Assembly: GCA_017964485.1 (NCBI GenBank)
Contig: JAGCRW010000064.1
Location: forward strand, 1-57,998
Length of the DNA stretch: 57,998 nucleotides
Origin: Muribaculaceae bacterium
Lineage (GTDB): Bacteria > Bacteroidota > Bacteroidia > Bacteroidales > Muribaculaceae
Reading direction: 5' to 3'
Position 1 is the first letter of the stretch. Each line of letters opens with the position of its first letter. The notes below the pieces were generated by a model. It ran no database searches. It was not told the DNA's origin and saw only the letters and a program-made list of their open reading frames with translations. This document shows positions 26,647-35,431 of the stretch, piece by piece. A program made the translations under genes and the position numbers.

Positions 26647-28182
26647 TTAAATCTCGATTCGTTTGTTCTTCTTGGCTGTTTCAATCCATTTTGGAACGAT
26701 CTGCTGCAAGAAATTCTGCTTCTTTGCTCTGAGGCTTGCCATGTCAAGGCCAATGTAGGCCTGCGCTTTGGCTTTGGTGCTGATGTCAGGCATAGGCACA
26801 TCGCCGATGTAGCCATGCTTGGCGAGAATCTTGCTGATGAGCAGTCGTGCTTGTAACGCATAGTCCACACTGTGTGAGAGCAGTCGTGTCACTTCTTGTG
26901 GGGCATGGAAGGTGGCACCATGACTTGCTATGGCATAGTCCCATCGCCACTGACTCTTGCGAATCAGGTCTTGAACGGGCTTCATTTCGGCGTCGGTAGC
27001 TCCTTTTTCGAAAGCGAATTTCGCTTCGATATGGGCAGCGGCCAGTTCTTTCTCAGCGCGGTTTCTCACCTCGGTGCATTTTGCCTGGCGCTCATAGACG
27101 TTCTGTTTGAGTGTCTCGGCATCCTTGCGGTGACAAATCTGGCAGGTGCGGTCGATGTTAGCCAATGGTGACATAATGTGGTGGTCGGTGAATTTTACAC
27201 CACCTTGCTGCATGTAAGGCATATGACAATCGGCACATGAAACGCCTCTCTGTCCGTGAATTCCTTGCAATGCAATCTCATATCCAGGGTGCTGTGCCTT
27301 GAGAATTGGGGTCTTTGACAAAGGGTGAATATAGTCGTAAAAGCCAATAGAGTCATAATAGTGCTCTGCATCCTCGCATGTCATGCCGAAGTCTTGTGGG
27401 AACATCAGGTAGTTGGCCTTTCCTGGATTTTTAGGGTCATCGGGCTTGATGAAGTAATACTCAGTGTGGCATTGAGCGCACACTAATGAGCGCATCTCCT
27501 CGTGAGTGGCTTTGTTCACGTCCTTACCGGCGCGTGTCCATGCCTCATAGAGTGCGGGACGCGCAGGTCGCAAATCCATAGTGCGCGCATCATGGCAGTC
27601 GCTGCAACCAACAGTGTTAACAATCTGGTCGCCGAGTCCACTCCACTTGCCTGCATAGGCGTAATAGTTGGTGGGATCAAATACCGACTTGCTGCCACTC
27701 AATTCTCGCATCATGCGTGGTACATCGGGCCCCTTGCAGGTCCAGCATGTTGCAGGCTGCATATCCTCATCGCCGTCGATGCCTGGGTTACCGGTGCGTA
27801 GAATTTTTCTTAAGTCCTCAATACAGTGCTTGTGACCACGTGGGGTGTTGTAGTCGCGTGAGAAAGCATATCCTGCCCATAGAATCACCATTTCAGGTCT
27901 TTGCTCAAGCACGTCAACCTCGTTAGAACTGTTGTATTCAGACTTAAAGGTGGTGTCTTCGGTCATCGCCCATGTCTCGTACTCACGAGGATAATCGGCC
28001 TTGAATTTCTCGTTTTGGGCAATGATTGAATCGGTGAATTCTGTGCGTTTGTTGTTGAACACGCTTGCAACTTCGGCCCTTCGCTGCATTAGCGAAGATA
28101 CCAGCAGTCCCAACAGGAACACAACAATCATCGACCCTCCAAAGAGTGCCCATCCTTGCCATTTTTTTAGTTTCTTTGCCAT
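26647..28182 (-). CDS. nrfA: Cytochrome c552 nitrite reductase, ammonia-forming
   Basis: This 511-residue pentaheme cytochrome has an N-terminal signal-anchor (GWALFGGSMIVVFLLGLLVS). Heme sites are CWTCK at 146-150, the lysine-ligated active-site heme, and CxxCH at 193 (CSDCH), 235 (CAQCH), 316 (CADCH) and 347 (CQICH). All five and their spacing are normal for NrfA. It reduces nitrite to ammonia in the periplasm with six electrons. Its partner NrfH is encoded just upstream (63-nt gap), and the resB-ccsA heme-attachment genes lie just downstream. Confidence 0.97.
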   Translation of the reverse strand: MAKKLKKWQGWALFGGSMIVVFLLGLLVSSLMQRRAEVASVFNNKRTEFTDSIIAQNEKFKADYPREYETWAMTEDTTFKSEYNSSNEVDVLEQRPEMVILWAGYAFSRDYNTPRGHKHCIEDLRKILRTGNPGIDGDEDMQPATCWTCKGPDVPRMMRELSGSKSVFDPTNYYAYAGKWSGLGDQIVNTVGCSDCHDARTMDLRPARPALYEAWTRAGKDVNKATHEEMRSLVCAQCHTEYYFIKPDDPKNPGKANYLMFPQDFGMTCEDAEHYYDSIGFYDYIHPLSKTPILKAQHPGYEIALQGIHGQRGVSCADCHMPYMQQGGVKFTDHHIMSPLANIDRTCQICHRKDAETLKQNVYERQAKCTEVRNRAEKELAAAHIEAKFAFEKGATDAEMKPVQDLIRKSQWRWDYAIASHGATFHAPQEVTRLLSHSVDYALQARLLISKILAKHGYIGDVPMPDISTKAKAQAYIGLDMASLRAKKQNFLQQIVPKWIETAKKNKRIEI

Positions 28183-28245
28183 AGATATGTTGTTTTTTAT
28201 TTGTTGTCTATTGTATATTATATATTGAATTCTGCAATTATCTGA

Positions 28246-28851
28246 TTATTGCTTTTTTAATTGCAACCATTCGGGTACGGGACTTGGCGGCAGCGGCACT
28301 TGAGTCTCAGCGCCAGGAGTAGACATGAGTGAGTTCATGCCACCGTGAGGCACGTTGCGGTGACAATCCCAGCATGCTTTGCCCTCGCCTTTTTTTGCCA
28401 TCATGTAGTCGATACGTCCTGTCTTAACAAACTCTTGATTAAGCTGGGTATGGCAGCGTATGCAGTTATTCATTATAACTTGTGCGCTGGCATCCTCGGC
28501 CATAATGGCTTGTCGCTCGCTGTTGGACACGAAATATGCCACGTGCTTCAAACCATCGGTAGCTTTAAAGGCATATTTCTTGAAGAAGTTGTCGTGCGGC
28601 ACATGGCAGTCGTTGCAGGTGGCGTCACGAAAGTGGCTCGAGTTGCTCCAAGTAGCATAGTATGGTGACATGATGTGACAGTTTACACACGCACTTGAGT
28701 CATTGCCAAGATAGGTGTGAGCCCTAAGCAGGTAGCCAAATAGTCCACCCAGTCCCACAATCAAACCAGCAATAACAACTAGTCCTATCTTTTGTGAATA
28801 GGACAACTTGCTGCATGCATTTGTGTACCACTGTTTTATCTTTTTAAACAT
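28246..28851 (-). CDS. nrfH: Cytochrome c nitrite reductase small subunit
   Basis: This is a 201-residue NapC/NirT-family protein. The start is the ATG at 28851 (MFKKIKQWYTNAC), because an alternative in-frame codon at 28887 falls inside the -7 promoter element. One N-terminal membrane anchor (IGLVVIAGLIVGLGGLFGYL) is followed by four CxxCH sites: CVNCH, CNDCH, CIRCH and CWDCH. NrfH oxidises menaquinol and passes electrons to NrfA; menA for menaquinone lies at 44.8-45.7 kb. The C-terminus is Pro-rich. Confidence 0.95.
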   Translation of the reverse strand: MFKKIKQWYTNACSKLSYSQKIGLVVIAGLIVGLGGLFGYLLRAHTYLGNDSSACVNCHIMSPYYATWSNSSHFRDATCNDCHVPHDNFFKKYAFKATDGLKHVAYFVSNSERQAIMAEDASAQVIMNNCIRCHTQLNQEFVKTGRIDYMMAKKGEGKACWDCHRNVPHGGMNSLMSTPGAETQVPLPPSPVPEWLQLKKQ

Positions 28852-28884
28852 AGAATGTGATTCTGGGCTGTTAATGGTTTTTTG

Positions 28885-28916
28885 CAAAGATATAATAAAT
28901 TAGGGTATAATGCAAA
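28885..28916 (-). promoter_or_regulatory. Promoter of nrfHA
   Basis: Read leftward, TTTG (28916-28913) and TATCTTTG (28892-28885) are separated by exactly 20 nt, a full match to the Bacteroidetes consensus. The expected transcript start is near 28878, about 27 nt before the nrfH ATG. Confidence 0.78.
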
Positions 28917-28972
28917 AGAAACTTTCAAATGTTAATGTTGTTTAACAAATGCGTGTCTTATGTGGTCTGTTT

Positions 28973-29668
28973 TTATTTCTTGCCATAGAACATGTCCACA
29001 AAATCGTTGGCTTCCTCCTCGGTGAAATTGCCTGTGATTTCAACTTTTCCTCCATTAATTTGACAATTTACTATAGGATAAGATATAACCTTGTCTTTAA
29101 AAACAATAGCAAGTGCATTCCCAATATTATCGGATGTTAATTTTGAGAATTGTTTGCCACCTTCTTTGTCTAAAGTAATGAATATCGCAAACCCATTATA
29201 ATTGTTGTCTGTTACCTTAGCTTCAATAATTGACTCGCCTGTCATGGCAGGTTTACCCAAGGTGTCGGTCTTTAGAGCTATAAGCTCATATATGTTGTCA
29301 AACGGTTTTTGAGTCCACATTAGTTTGAGGTCAGATGGCAGGATTTCGGGACCATATTTGGCAATAATGGCGTTGATTGCTGCGGTGTCGCTTTTCTGGG
29401 CTGCGCATACGGCAGGCCCATTATAATTACCTTTACTAATGTTTTGAAATAAAGTCGGATTCCCGGCGGCTTCGCATAAGTTGGAGATGTCTTGAGCAAT
29501 ATCTGGATACTTATAGGTCTCATAAAAACCTATTTGCGCTACTGCTTTCTTGTCGATTGGGCCTCGTGAGTCTTTTTGGTCATTTTTGCATGAAGACATG
29601 CCTCCCACACAGGCTGCGACTGCTAAAATTAGAATTACATAGAGATTTTTTTCTTTGAATAGTTTCAT
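28973..29668 (-). CDS. Lipoprotein with a SecD P1-head-like domain
   Basis: This is a 231-residue protein. The start is the ATG at 29668 (MKLFKEKNLYVILILAV), and the lipoprotein signal ends near MSSC. The C-terminal 110 residues (MTGESIIEAKV, ITLDKEGGKQFSKLTSDN, IGNALAIVFKDKVISYP, then GGKVEITGNFTEEEANDF) follow the pattern of the SecD/SecDF first periplasmic (P1) head domain. The SecD transmembrane part is absent. In SecD the P1 head helps pull proteins across; what a free lipidated copy does is unknown. The N-terminal 110 residues were not recognised. It has its own -7 element. Confidence 0.7.
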   Translation of the reverse strand: MKLFKEKNLYVILILAVAACVGGMSSCKNDQKDSRGPIDKKAVAQIGFYETYKYPDIAQDISNLCEAAGNPTLFQNISKGNYNGPAVCAAQKSDTAAINAIIAKYGPEILPSDLKLMWTQKPFDNIYELIALKTDTLGKPAMTGESIIEAKVTDNNYNGFAIFITLDKEGGKQFSKLTSDNIGNALAIVFKDKVISYPIVNCQINGGKVEITGNFTEEEANDFVDMFYGKK

Positions 29669-29704
29669 AATAGTTGATTCTAATTGTTTGTCATCAATAG
29701 ATTG

Positions 29705-29712
29705 CAAAGATA
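29705..29712 (-). promoter_or_regulatory. -7 element for the SecD-head lipoprotein
   Basis: Read leftward this is TATCTTTG followed by CAAT, the same core as the nrfHA promoter. It lies 36 nt before the ATG at 29668. No clear -33 TTTG was found at the expected distance. Confidence 0.5.
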
Positions 29713-29773
29713 ATCAATATTTTTAAATAACGGCGGTTTTGTTTTTAAAAAATGGTTGCATAGTGAAAACTAA

Positions 29774-29808
29774 AAAACTGGCAAGTGATACCTGATAACT
29801 GACAACTT
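29774..29808. repeat. Left inverted repeat flanking the GT2 gene
   Basis: This 35-nt element (AAAACTGGCAAGTGATACC, then TGATAACTGACAACTT) is the inverted copy of 31047-31081, with 29 of 35 positions matching. Its short period (about 11 nt, GATAACT-like) resembles the degenerate repeats at 18511-18540. Confidence 0.6.
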
Positions 29809-29813
29809 TTTAC

Positions 29814-29821
29814 TACCTTTG
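29814..29821 (+). promoter_or_regulatory. -7 element for the GT2 gene
   Basis: TACCTTTG matches TAnnTTTG and lies 43 nt before the ATG at 29865. The -33 region is not a clear match. Confidence 0.45.
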
Positions 29822-29864
29822 TGGCGATTTTTATGAAACTATTGCAATTAGGATAAACGAGGTT

Positions 29865-31049
29865 ATGTCTTTCTCACTTGAAATACATTATATTATATGG
29901 TCGCTGCTTGGGGTGGCGTTGTTGCTGTCACTGGTATGGGTGGTGTGGTATAACCGCCGCAGTATGAAGCTACTGAAGTTTATGAAGGTGGAGGAGCGCA
30001 CCCGTCGCTATCTTTATCCAGAAGACCTGCCATCGGTGTCGATTCTTGTGTTTGCCAACGATGATGAGTCGTGGCTCAACAAGTTCTTGCCCACGCTGAT
30101 GCAACAGAAATATCCATCATCTTTTGAGGTGATAGTGCTTGACGATGCGTCGGTCGATGGCACTAAAGACCTTGTTGGCGAGATGATGGCCTATTACGAC
30201 CACCTGAAGATTGTGACTGTTCCCGACCAGACTCGATCGCTATCTCGCAAGAAACTCGCGGTGATGCTTGGCATCAAGGCGGCAGAGCATGACGTGATTC
30301 TAACTACTAATGCCAACTGTCAGGTCCGCAGCGACCGCTGGCTCATGGCACTGATGCGCAACTTCGGCCCAGGCATTGATGTGGTGCTGGGATACTCGCA
30401 TTTTGCTCATAGCGAAGATCGTAGATTTGGCAAGAGCTACCGTATCTTCGACGACATGACGACTTCGATGCAATGGCTGCTGAGCGCCATCAACGGCAAG
30501 CCTTATCGTGGTACAAGCGACAACCTTGCCTACCGCAAGGAATTATTCTACAAGAACAAAGGTTTCTCAAATTCTCTCGATATGAAGTGGGGTGATGATG
30601 ACGTGTTTGTCAGCGAGATAGCCACTGCAAATAATACGCGTCTGGAGATTCTGCCTGCTAGTTTCATGTCGGCTTATTACGATGACCTGCCTCACGCTTT
30701 CAGTGTGCTTAAGTCGCGTCGCGACTTCACATCGCATTTTGTGAAGTATAAGTCTCAGTTCCGCATGCATGCATTCATGTCGCTGCTTTATTATTTGAGA
30801 TTGGCGGCAATCGTTGGAGCCATTGTTTTGGCTTACACCAACATAGCGGTGATAGTGATGGCGGCATTGATACTGCTGCTGACATGGCTGCCGTCGATGC
30901 TCGTGACCTTCAGGAACTGTTATCTCCTTAATCTGCCGCTATTGTTCTTCTCAACTCCAGCGCTCGTACTATTGAGACCAATTGTCAACTGCTATTACAA
31001 GATTAAGGGGCTGTTTACCAAGAAGAATAATTACACATCAATTATGTAG
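29865..31049 (+). CDS. Membrane glycosyltransferase, family 2
   Basis: This is a 394-residue protein. An N-terminal membrane helix (HYIIWSLLGVALLLSLVWV) leads to a GT-A domain starting near residue 58 (SVSILVFANDDESW). The motifs EVIVLDDASVDGTKDLV and TTNANCQV are visible, as are GDDDVFVSE (acidic cluster) and KSRRDFTSHF in the QxxRW-like position. Two or three membrane helices close the protein. This type adds sugars to surface polysaccharide or lipid carriers; donor and acceptor are unknown. The stop codon lies inside an inverted repeat whose mate is upstream of the gene. Confidence 0.88.
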   Translation: MSFSLEIHYIIWSLLGVALLLSLVWVVWYNRRSMKLLKFMKVEERTRRYLYPEDLPSVSILVFANDDESWLNKFLPTLMQQKYPSSFEVIVLDDASVDGTKDLVGEMMAYYDHLKIVTVPDQTRSLSRKKLAVMLGIKAAEHDVILTTNANCQVRSDRWLMALMRNFGPGIDVVLGYSHFAHSEDRRFGKSYRIFDDMTTSMQWLLSAINGKPYRGTSDNLAYRKELFYKNKGFSNSLDMKWGDDDVFVSEIATANNTRLEILPASFMSAYYDDLPHAFSVLKSRRDFTSHFVKYKSQFRMHAFMSLLYYLRLAAIVGAIVLAYTNIAVIVMAALILLLTWLPSMLVTFRNCYLLNLPLLFFSTPALVLLRPIVNCYYKIKGLFTKKNNYTSIM

Positions 31050-31081
31050 TTATCAGTTTTCAGTTATCAGTTACCAGTTTT
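31047..31081. repeat. Right inverted repeat flanking the GT2 gene
   Basis: The element begins at the GT2 stop codon (TAGTTATCAGTTTTCAGTTA, then TCAGTTACCAGTTTT). It pairs with 29774-29808 in inverted orientation. Confidence 0.6.
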
Positions 31082-31111
31082 TTCATTTCTAGTAATTTGT
31101 TATAATCGTTC

Positions 31112-32113
31112 ATGATTAAGACACTCACTTCTTGGCGGGGTATTTTTGCTGTTTGCATTGTGTGTTTTCACTTTGCAATGCACGCTTTTGACCAGATGAC
31201 TTACGCTGGAGTGACGTTCTTTTTCATGCTGAGCGGTTTTTTGGTGACCTATAGGCACAGCGAGATTGCATCGGTAAAGCAGTTCTACTGGCGACGGTTG
31301 AAGCGCATTTTCCCTTTGCACTGGATTGCGTTGGTGGGAATGATTATCGTTGACTTGACGTTGATGCACAAGTTCCACTATGGTTGGGACTTGCCGCTAC
31401 ATGTGGCGCTGCTACAGTCGTGGGTTCCCAGTGAGGCGGTGTTCTACAACTACAGTATCCACTCATGGTTCCTGAGCTCGCTGTTGTTTTGTGTGCTTGT
31501 CACCCCGTTGTTGCTCAAGTTCTTCAACCGTGTGGGAGGAAAGGTTGCATGGGGTGTTGCGCTTGCAGGTTGTGGGGTAATTGCTGTAATAAACCTTGTG
31601 GCTAGCGAACAGTGGCATAGCTATCTTTATGTGTGTCCTGCTACCCGTTTGGTCGATTATGCTTTAGGAATGATGCTTGGCGCGACGCTGCGAGAGCGAA
31701 TAATGCCTAGCTCGATTACTATGGCCCGCGCTACTGTTAACGAACTAGTGCCATTGGCAGTGTTGGCGTTATTTATTGCTCTGCATGCCAGTGGCAGTGC
31801 TTTAGCAGAGCGCCTAGAACATTCCGTGCTGTGGTGGCTGCCGGTGTCGATGCTAATTGTGATGTGCACCATCCTCAACACTCACGAAGGCGTAGTGGGC
31901 AAGGTGCTCACAATAAAGCCGCTGTTATGGCTCGGGAAATTGAGTTTTGAAATATACATCTTGCAGAAACTTGTCAACAACCTGTTCTGCTACGTCGTTG
32001 CGCCCCTGTTCGGCCATTTCGGCATTATGATTTACGACTACAGCTTTGTCTGCACCTTGCCTTTGTTGCTTCTTACTGCATGGGTTGTGAATAGAATTAT
32101 GAGTAGGGTATAA
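31112..32113 (+). CDS. Acyltransferase family 3 membrane protein
   Basis: This is a 333-residue protein with about ten transmembrane helices. The N-terminal pattern SWRGIFAVCIVCFHFAMHAF contains the conserved R and H of the OafA/YrhL (acyltransferase 3) family. It is followed by FFFMLSGFLVTYRH and WRRLKRIFPLHW, also typical. Relatives move acetyl or other acyl groups onto surface sugars. Adjacency to the GT2 gene (62-nt gap) fits glycan modification. There is no C-terminal SGNH domain. Confidence 0.87.
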   Translation: MIKTLTSWRGIFAVCIVCFHFAMHAFDQMTYAGVTFFFMLSGFLVTYRHSEIASVKQFYWRRLKRIFPLHWIALVGMIIVDLTLMHKFHYGWDLPLHVALLQSWVPSEAVFYNYSIHSWFLSSLLFCVLVTPLLLKFFNRVGGKVAWGVALAGCGVIAVINLVASEQWHSYLYVCPATRLVDYALGMMLGATLRERIMPSSITMARATVNELVPLAVLALFIALHASGSALAERLEHSVLWWLPVSMLIVMCTILNTHEGVVGKVLTIKPLLWLGKLSFEIYILQKLVNNLFCYVVAPLFGHFGIMIYDYSFVCTLPLLLLTAWVVNRIMSRV

Positions 32114-32171
32114 ATGCTCAAAAAGCGCAAAAATTGCAATAAGAGCGTAAAAACTGCGTTATTAAAGGTAA

Positions 32172-32915
32172 ATGAGTATTCACAATTACCGACATATTGC
32201 TTTTTTTGCTCTGCTACTGATGTTCTTAACTGCTGTGGCTCAGGATAATGATAAAATCTTGAACCGCCAGTATGCTGACATGAAACGCATCCATTATGGT
32301 TTTTCGGTGGGTTGTAATTTCCAGGACCTGCTGATTACCAACAATGGCTACGTGAGCGAGGACGGGCAGTCATGGTTTGCCGATATTCCCAATCATTCTC
32401 CTGGCTTCTGTGTGAATGTGCTTGCCGACTTGCGATTGTCGGAGCATTTTAACCTGAGGCTGTCGCCAGGTATGTACTTCGGCAACAAGGTGGTGAAGTA
32501 TTTCAATGCCACTCCACCCGAAGATGCCTTGGAGCCAAATATTTTCAAGCAGAGCCAGAACGTAAAAGCCACATACATCGTGGTACCTCTCGACTTGAAG
32601 ATTTCGACAAAGCGTTATCACAACATCCGCCCCTATTTTACCACTGGTGTCACTGGTCTCTACGACTTGAGCAAGGAGCGTCCTGAGCAGCTGCGTCTCA
32701 AGGACTTTGACGTGATGCTCACTGTGGGCATGGGCTGTGATTTTTACCTGCCGTTCTTCAAGTTGTGTCCTGAGGTTAAGTTCTGCTTCGGCCTGAGAAA
32801 TCTGCTCGAAACAAACCGTCCCGACCTTCAGGACAACCCCGCTATGGAGGTGTTCACCAAGAGCGTGAGCAAAATAAAGAACAACATGGTGGTTGTGACA
32901 TTTTATTTTGAATAA
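32172..32915 (+). CDS. porT: PorT, outer-membrane T9SS protein
   Basis: This is a 247-residue protein with a signal peptide (about 1-23, ending LTAVAQ). The beta-barrel pattern matches PorT/SprT: RIHYGFSVGCN, HSPGFCVNVLADLRLSEHFN, KATYIVVPLDLKIS, NIRPYFTTGVTGLYDL, DFYLPFFKLCPEVKFCFG, and the final MVVVTFYFE. PorT is needed for protein export by the T9SS. It starts the T9SS cluster; porP follows 8 nt downstream. In Porphyromonas gingivalis, porT is not next to porP-N, so the linkage here is notable. Confidence 0.9.
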   Translation: MSIHNYRHIAFFALLLMFLTAVAQDNDKILNRQYADMKRIHYGFSVGCNFQDLLITNNGYVSEDGQSWFADIPNHSPGFCVNVLADLRLSEHFNLRLSPGMYFGNKVVKYFNATPPEDALEPNIFKQSQNVKATYIVVPLDLKISTKRYHNIRPYFTTGVTGLYDLSKERPEQLRLKDFDVMLTVGMGCDFYLPFFKLCPEVKFCFGLRNLLETNRPDLQDNPAMEVFTKSVSKIKNNMVVVTFYFE

Positions 32916-32923
32916 AAAAGTTT

Positions 32924-33904
32924 ATGCGACGATATATAAAGACATTGCTATTCTCGATCACGCTGCTGCTTGCCGCTAATGGTTTTAAGGCAGCGGCGCA
33001 AATCGACGCGCAGTTCACTCAGTATTGGGCTGTGCCGTCGTATTACAATCCCAGCTCGATAGGCAATGTCGATTATATTCATATCACTGCTGGCAGCAAG
33101 CTACAGTGGATAGGCGTGAAACACGCTCCTATGGATTTCTTGGCTATGGCCGACATGCCGTTTAAGTTCCTCAATAAGCGTTGGGGCACTGGTCTGCTGG
33201 CTCAACAGGAGAACGTGGGACTTTTCAGTACACAGACCATCGCTGCCCAGATTGCATGGAAAAAGAAGATGCTTGGTGGCACTCTGAGTGTGGGAGCTCA
33301 GGTGGGCCTCATTAACCAGACGTTCAAGGGCGACTCGATTAGAGTTCCCGAGAATGACCAGTATCACACCAGTGCCGACGATGCAATCCCCAAGGGCGTG
33401 GTCAACGGCAAGGCGCTTGACGTGGCTGCTGGCGTGACGTTCACCCACAAGTGGTTCTGGGTTGCCCTCTCAGGCACTCACCTCACGTCTCCAACTATCG
33501 ATATGAAAGCTGGCGAAAACGAAGAGGATTTGTATCAGTTTGAAACTGGCCGCAACTTTTATTTGATGGCAGGTAGCAATATTCCTATTAAAAATACGTT
33601 AATTGAAATACAGCCGTCGATAATGGTGAAGACCGACACAAAGTTCTGGCAGTATGAGGCAACAGCACGTTTCCGCTACAACAAGTTCATCTCGGCGGGT
33701 GTCGCTTATAGGCACAAAGATGCCGTGTGTGCTATGTTTGGCGCCGAGTTCAAGAACGTGTTTGTGGGCTATGCCTACGACTTCCCCATATCGGCAATGA
33801 ACAAGGCCACTCACGGCAGCCATGAGCTGTTTTTGAATTATAACGTGAAGCTCAACTTGGGCGAGGTAAACAAAAACAAGCATAAGAGCATCCGCATCAT
33901 GTGA
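32924..33904 (+). CDS. porP: PorP/SprF family T9SS membrane protein
   Basis: This is a 326-residue protein with a signal peptide (ending KAAAQ). The start motif AQFTQYWAVPSYYNPSSIG and later WKKKMLGGTLSVGAQVGLINQTF are typical of PorP/SprF outer-membrane proteins. The pattern of alternating strands suggests a beta-barrel. It occurs upstream of porK-L-M-N in Bacteroidetes and is required for secretion or surface attachment. It lies 41 nt before the porK/gldK gene. Confidence 0.93.
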   Translation: MRRYIKTLLFSITLLLAANGFKAAAQIDAQFTQYWAVPSYYNPSSIGNVDYIHITAGSKLQWIGVKHAPMDFLAMADMPFKFLNKRWGTGLLAQQENVGLFSTQTIAAQIAWKKKMLGGTLSVGAQVGLINQTFKGDSIRVPENDQYHTSADDAIPKGVVNGKALDVAAGVTFTHKWFWVALSGTHLTSPTIDMKAGENEEDLYQFETGRNFYLMAGSNIPIKNTLIEIQPSIMVKTDTKFWQYEATARFRYNKFISAGVAYRHKDAVCAMFGAEFKNVFVGYAYDFPISAMNKATHGSHELFLNYNVKLNLGEVNKNKHKSIRIM

Positions 33905-33945
33905 TGCTCGACAAGAAATTGATAAACAACACATATTAAGTATAT

Positions 33946-35394
33946 ATGAAAAAGTTATTGATTTTTTTCTTTACGATAGTAGTGCTGGCATCTTGCAGCG
34001 GAGTTCGTAAGTCTATCAACAGCGGTGGCGGTGAGGTCACTGGTGTTGGAGCTGTAACTTTTAGTGAGCCCACCCCCTACGGCATGGTGCTCATCGACTG
34101 TGGCTCAATGAAGGAAGGTCCCGCTATGCGCGACTCACTGTGGGGCATCGACTCTACAGCACGTGGCGTGAGCGTTGACGCCTTCTGGATGGACGAGAAC
34201 GAGGTCACCAACAGCAAATACAAGCAATTTGTGTATTGGGTTCGCGACTCTATCATCCGCGAGCGTCTGGCCGATCCAGCCTACGGAGGCAACGAAGAGT
34301 TTAAAATCGAGGAGGACAAAGAGGGTAACCCTATCAAGCCTCACCTCAATTGGAGCCGCAACATCCCCTGGAAGAACCCCAGCGAGGACGAGGAGCGCGC
34401 CATTGAGAGTGTTTACCGCACTAACCCCATCACAGGCAAGAAGGAGCTTGATCCCCGTCAGATGAACTACCGCTATGAGGTATATAACCTGACCGAGGCT
34501 GCCAAGCGTCGCAACCGCTTTGACCCGACTACCCGCGACTATAACACCGACCACGCAGTGCCCACCACCAATCCCACTATCAGTAAGGACACCGCATTCG
34601 TTGATGACGATGGCCGCATCATCCGCCAAACTATCACTCGTCCGTTGCAGAGTGAGTTTGATTTCGTAAACACATATATAGTAAATATATTCCCTGATAC
34701 CACTTGCTGGATTAATGACTTTGAGAACAGTTACAATGAGCCTTACGTGCGCATGTATTTCGCCAATGGCAACTTCAACAGCCACCCCGTGGTTGGCGTG
34801 AGCTGGGAACAGGCTAATGCCTTCTGCCACTGGCGTACCGAATTCCTCAAGAAGTCGCTTGGCAAGGAAGGTGTATATATCGAGCCATTCCGCCTGCCTA
34901 CAGAGGCCGAGTGGGAGTATGCCGCTCGTGCCGGCAAGAACGAGAACATCTATCCGTGGGACGGCAATATGCCGCTTACCGAGGATGAAGGATGCTTCTA
35001 TGCCAACTTCAAGCCTAACGAAGGTAACTATGTGCGAGACGGAAGCATCATAACGTCGCCTGTCGGAACTTATGAGCCCAACGACAACGGACTCTTTGAC
35101 ATGGCAGGTAATGTGAGTGAGTGGACTTCGACGAGCTACACCGAGAGTATCGACCGCATGACCAACGACCTCAACCCCGAGTACCGCTACAACGTGGCCA
35201 AGGAAGACCCTTACAAGATGTCGCGTAAGATTGTGCGTGGCGGCTCGTGGAAAGACGTGGCCCACAACATCCGAAGCGATATACGCATGTGGGAATATCA
35301 GAACGAGCAACGCTCCTACATTGGCTTCCGTTGCGTGCGTACCAAGGTGGGATATGTGAAGTCGAAACGCAAAAACAACTGCTGCAACGACTAA
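33946..35394 (+). CDS. gldK: PorK/GldK T9SS ring lipoprotein
   Basis: This is a 482-residue protein. A lipoprotein signal ends at VLASC (Cys17). The rest is a formylglycine-generating-enzyme/sulfatase-modifying-factor fold: YGMVLIDCGSMKEGP, FWMDENEVTNSKYKQFV, HPVVGVSWEQANAFCHW, RLPTEAEWEYAARAG, GLFDMAGNVSEWTS, VRGGSWKD and IGFRCVRT. A long insert sits at about 120-270. PorK/GldK forms the periplasmic ring with PorN/GldN on the outer-membrane side of the T9SS. It is not expected to be a sulfatase activator. Confidence 0.96.
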   Translation: MKKLLIFFFTIVVLASCSGVRKSINSGGGEVTGVGAVTFSEPTPYGMVLIDCGSMKEGPAMRDSLWGIDSTARGVSVDAFWMDENEVTNSKYKQFVYWVRDSIIRERLADPAYGGNEEFKIEEDKEGNPIKPHLNWSRNIPWKNPSEDEERAIESVYRTNPITGKKELDPRQMNYRYEVYNLTEAAKRRNRFDPTTRDYNTDHAVPTTNPTISKDTAFVDDDGRIIRQTITRPLQSEFDFVNTYIVNIFPDTTCWINDFENSYNEPYVRMYFANGNFNSHPVVGVSWEQANAFCHWRTEFLKKSLGKEGVYIEPFRLPTEAEWEYAARAGKNENIYPWDGNMPLTEDEGCFYANFKPNEGNYVRDGSIITSPVGTYEPNDNGLFDMAGNVSEWTSTSYTESIDRMTNDLNPEYRYNVAKEDPYKMSRKIVRGGSWKDVAHNIRSDIRMWEYQNEQRSYIGFRCVRTKVGYVKSKRKNNCCND

Positions 35395-35431
35395 AACTTA
35401 ACGACAATAACACACATAACATAGCAATAAT

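Noticed and set aside
34135-35310. Long minus-strand frame (391 codons) opposite gldK
   Set aside because: It overlaps a clear GldK gene with family motifs, and the antisense product has no domain. It is a codon-usage shadow.
33946-35394. GldK as a formylglycine-generating enzyme
   Set aside because: The fold is the same, but the lipobox and the position between porP and gldL identify the T9SS ring lipoprotein.
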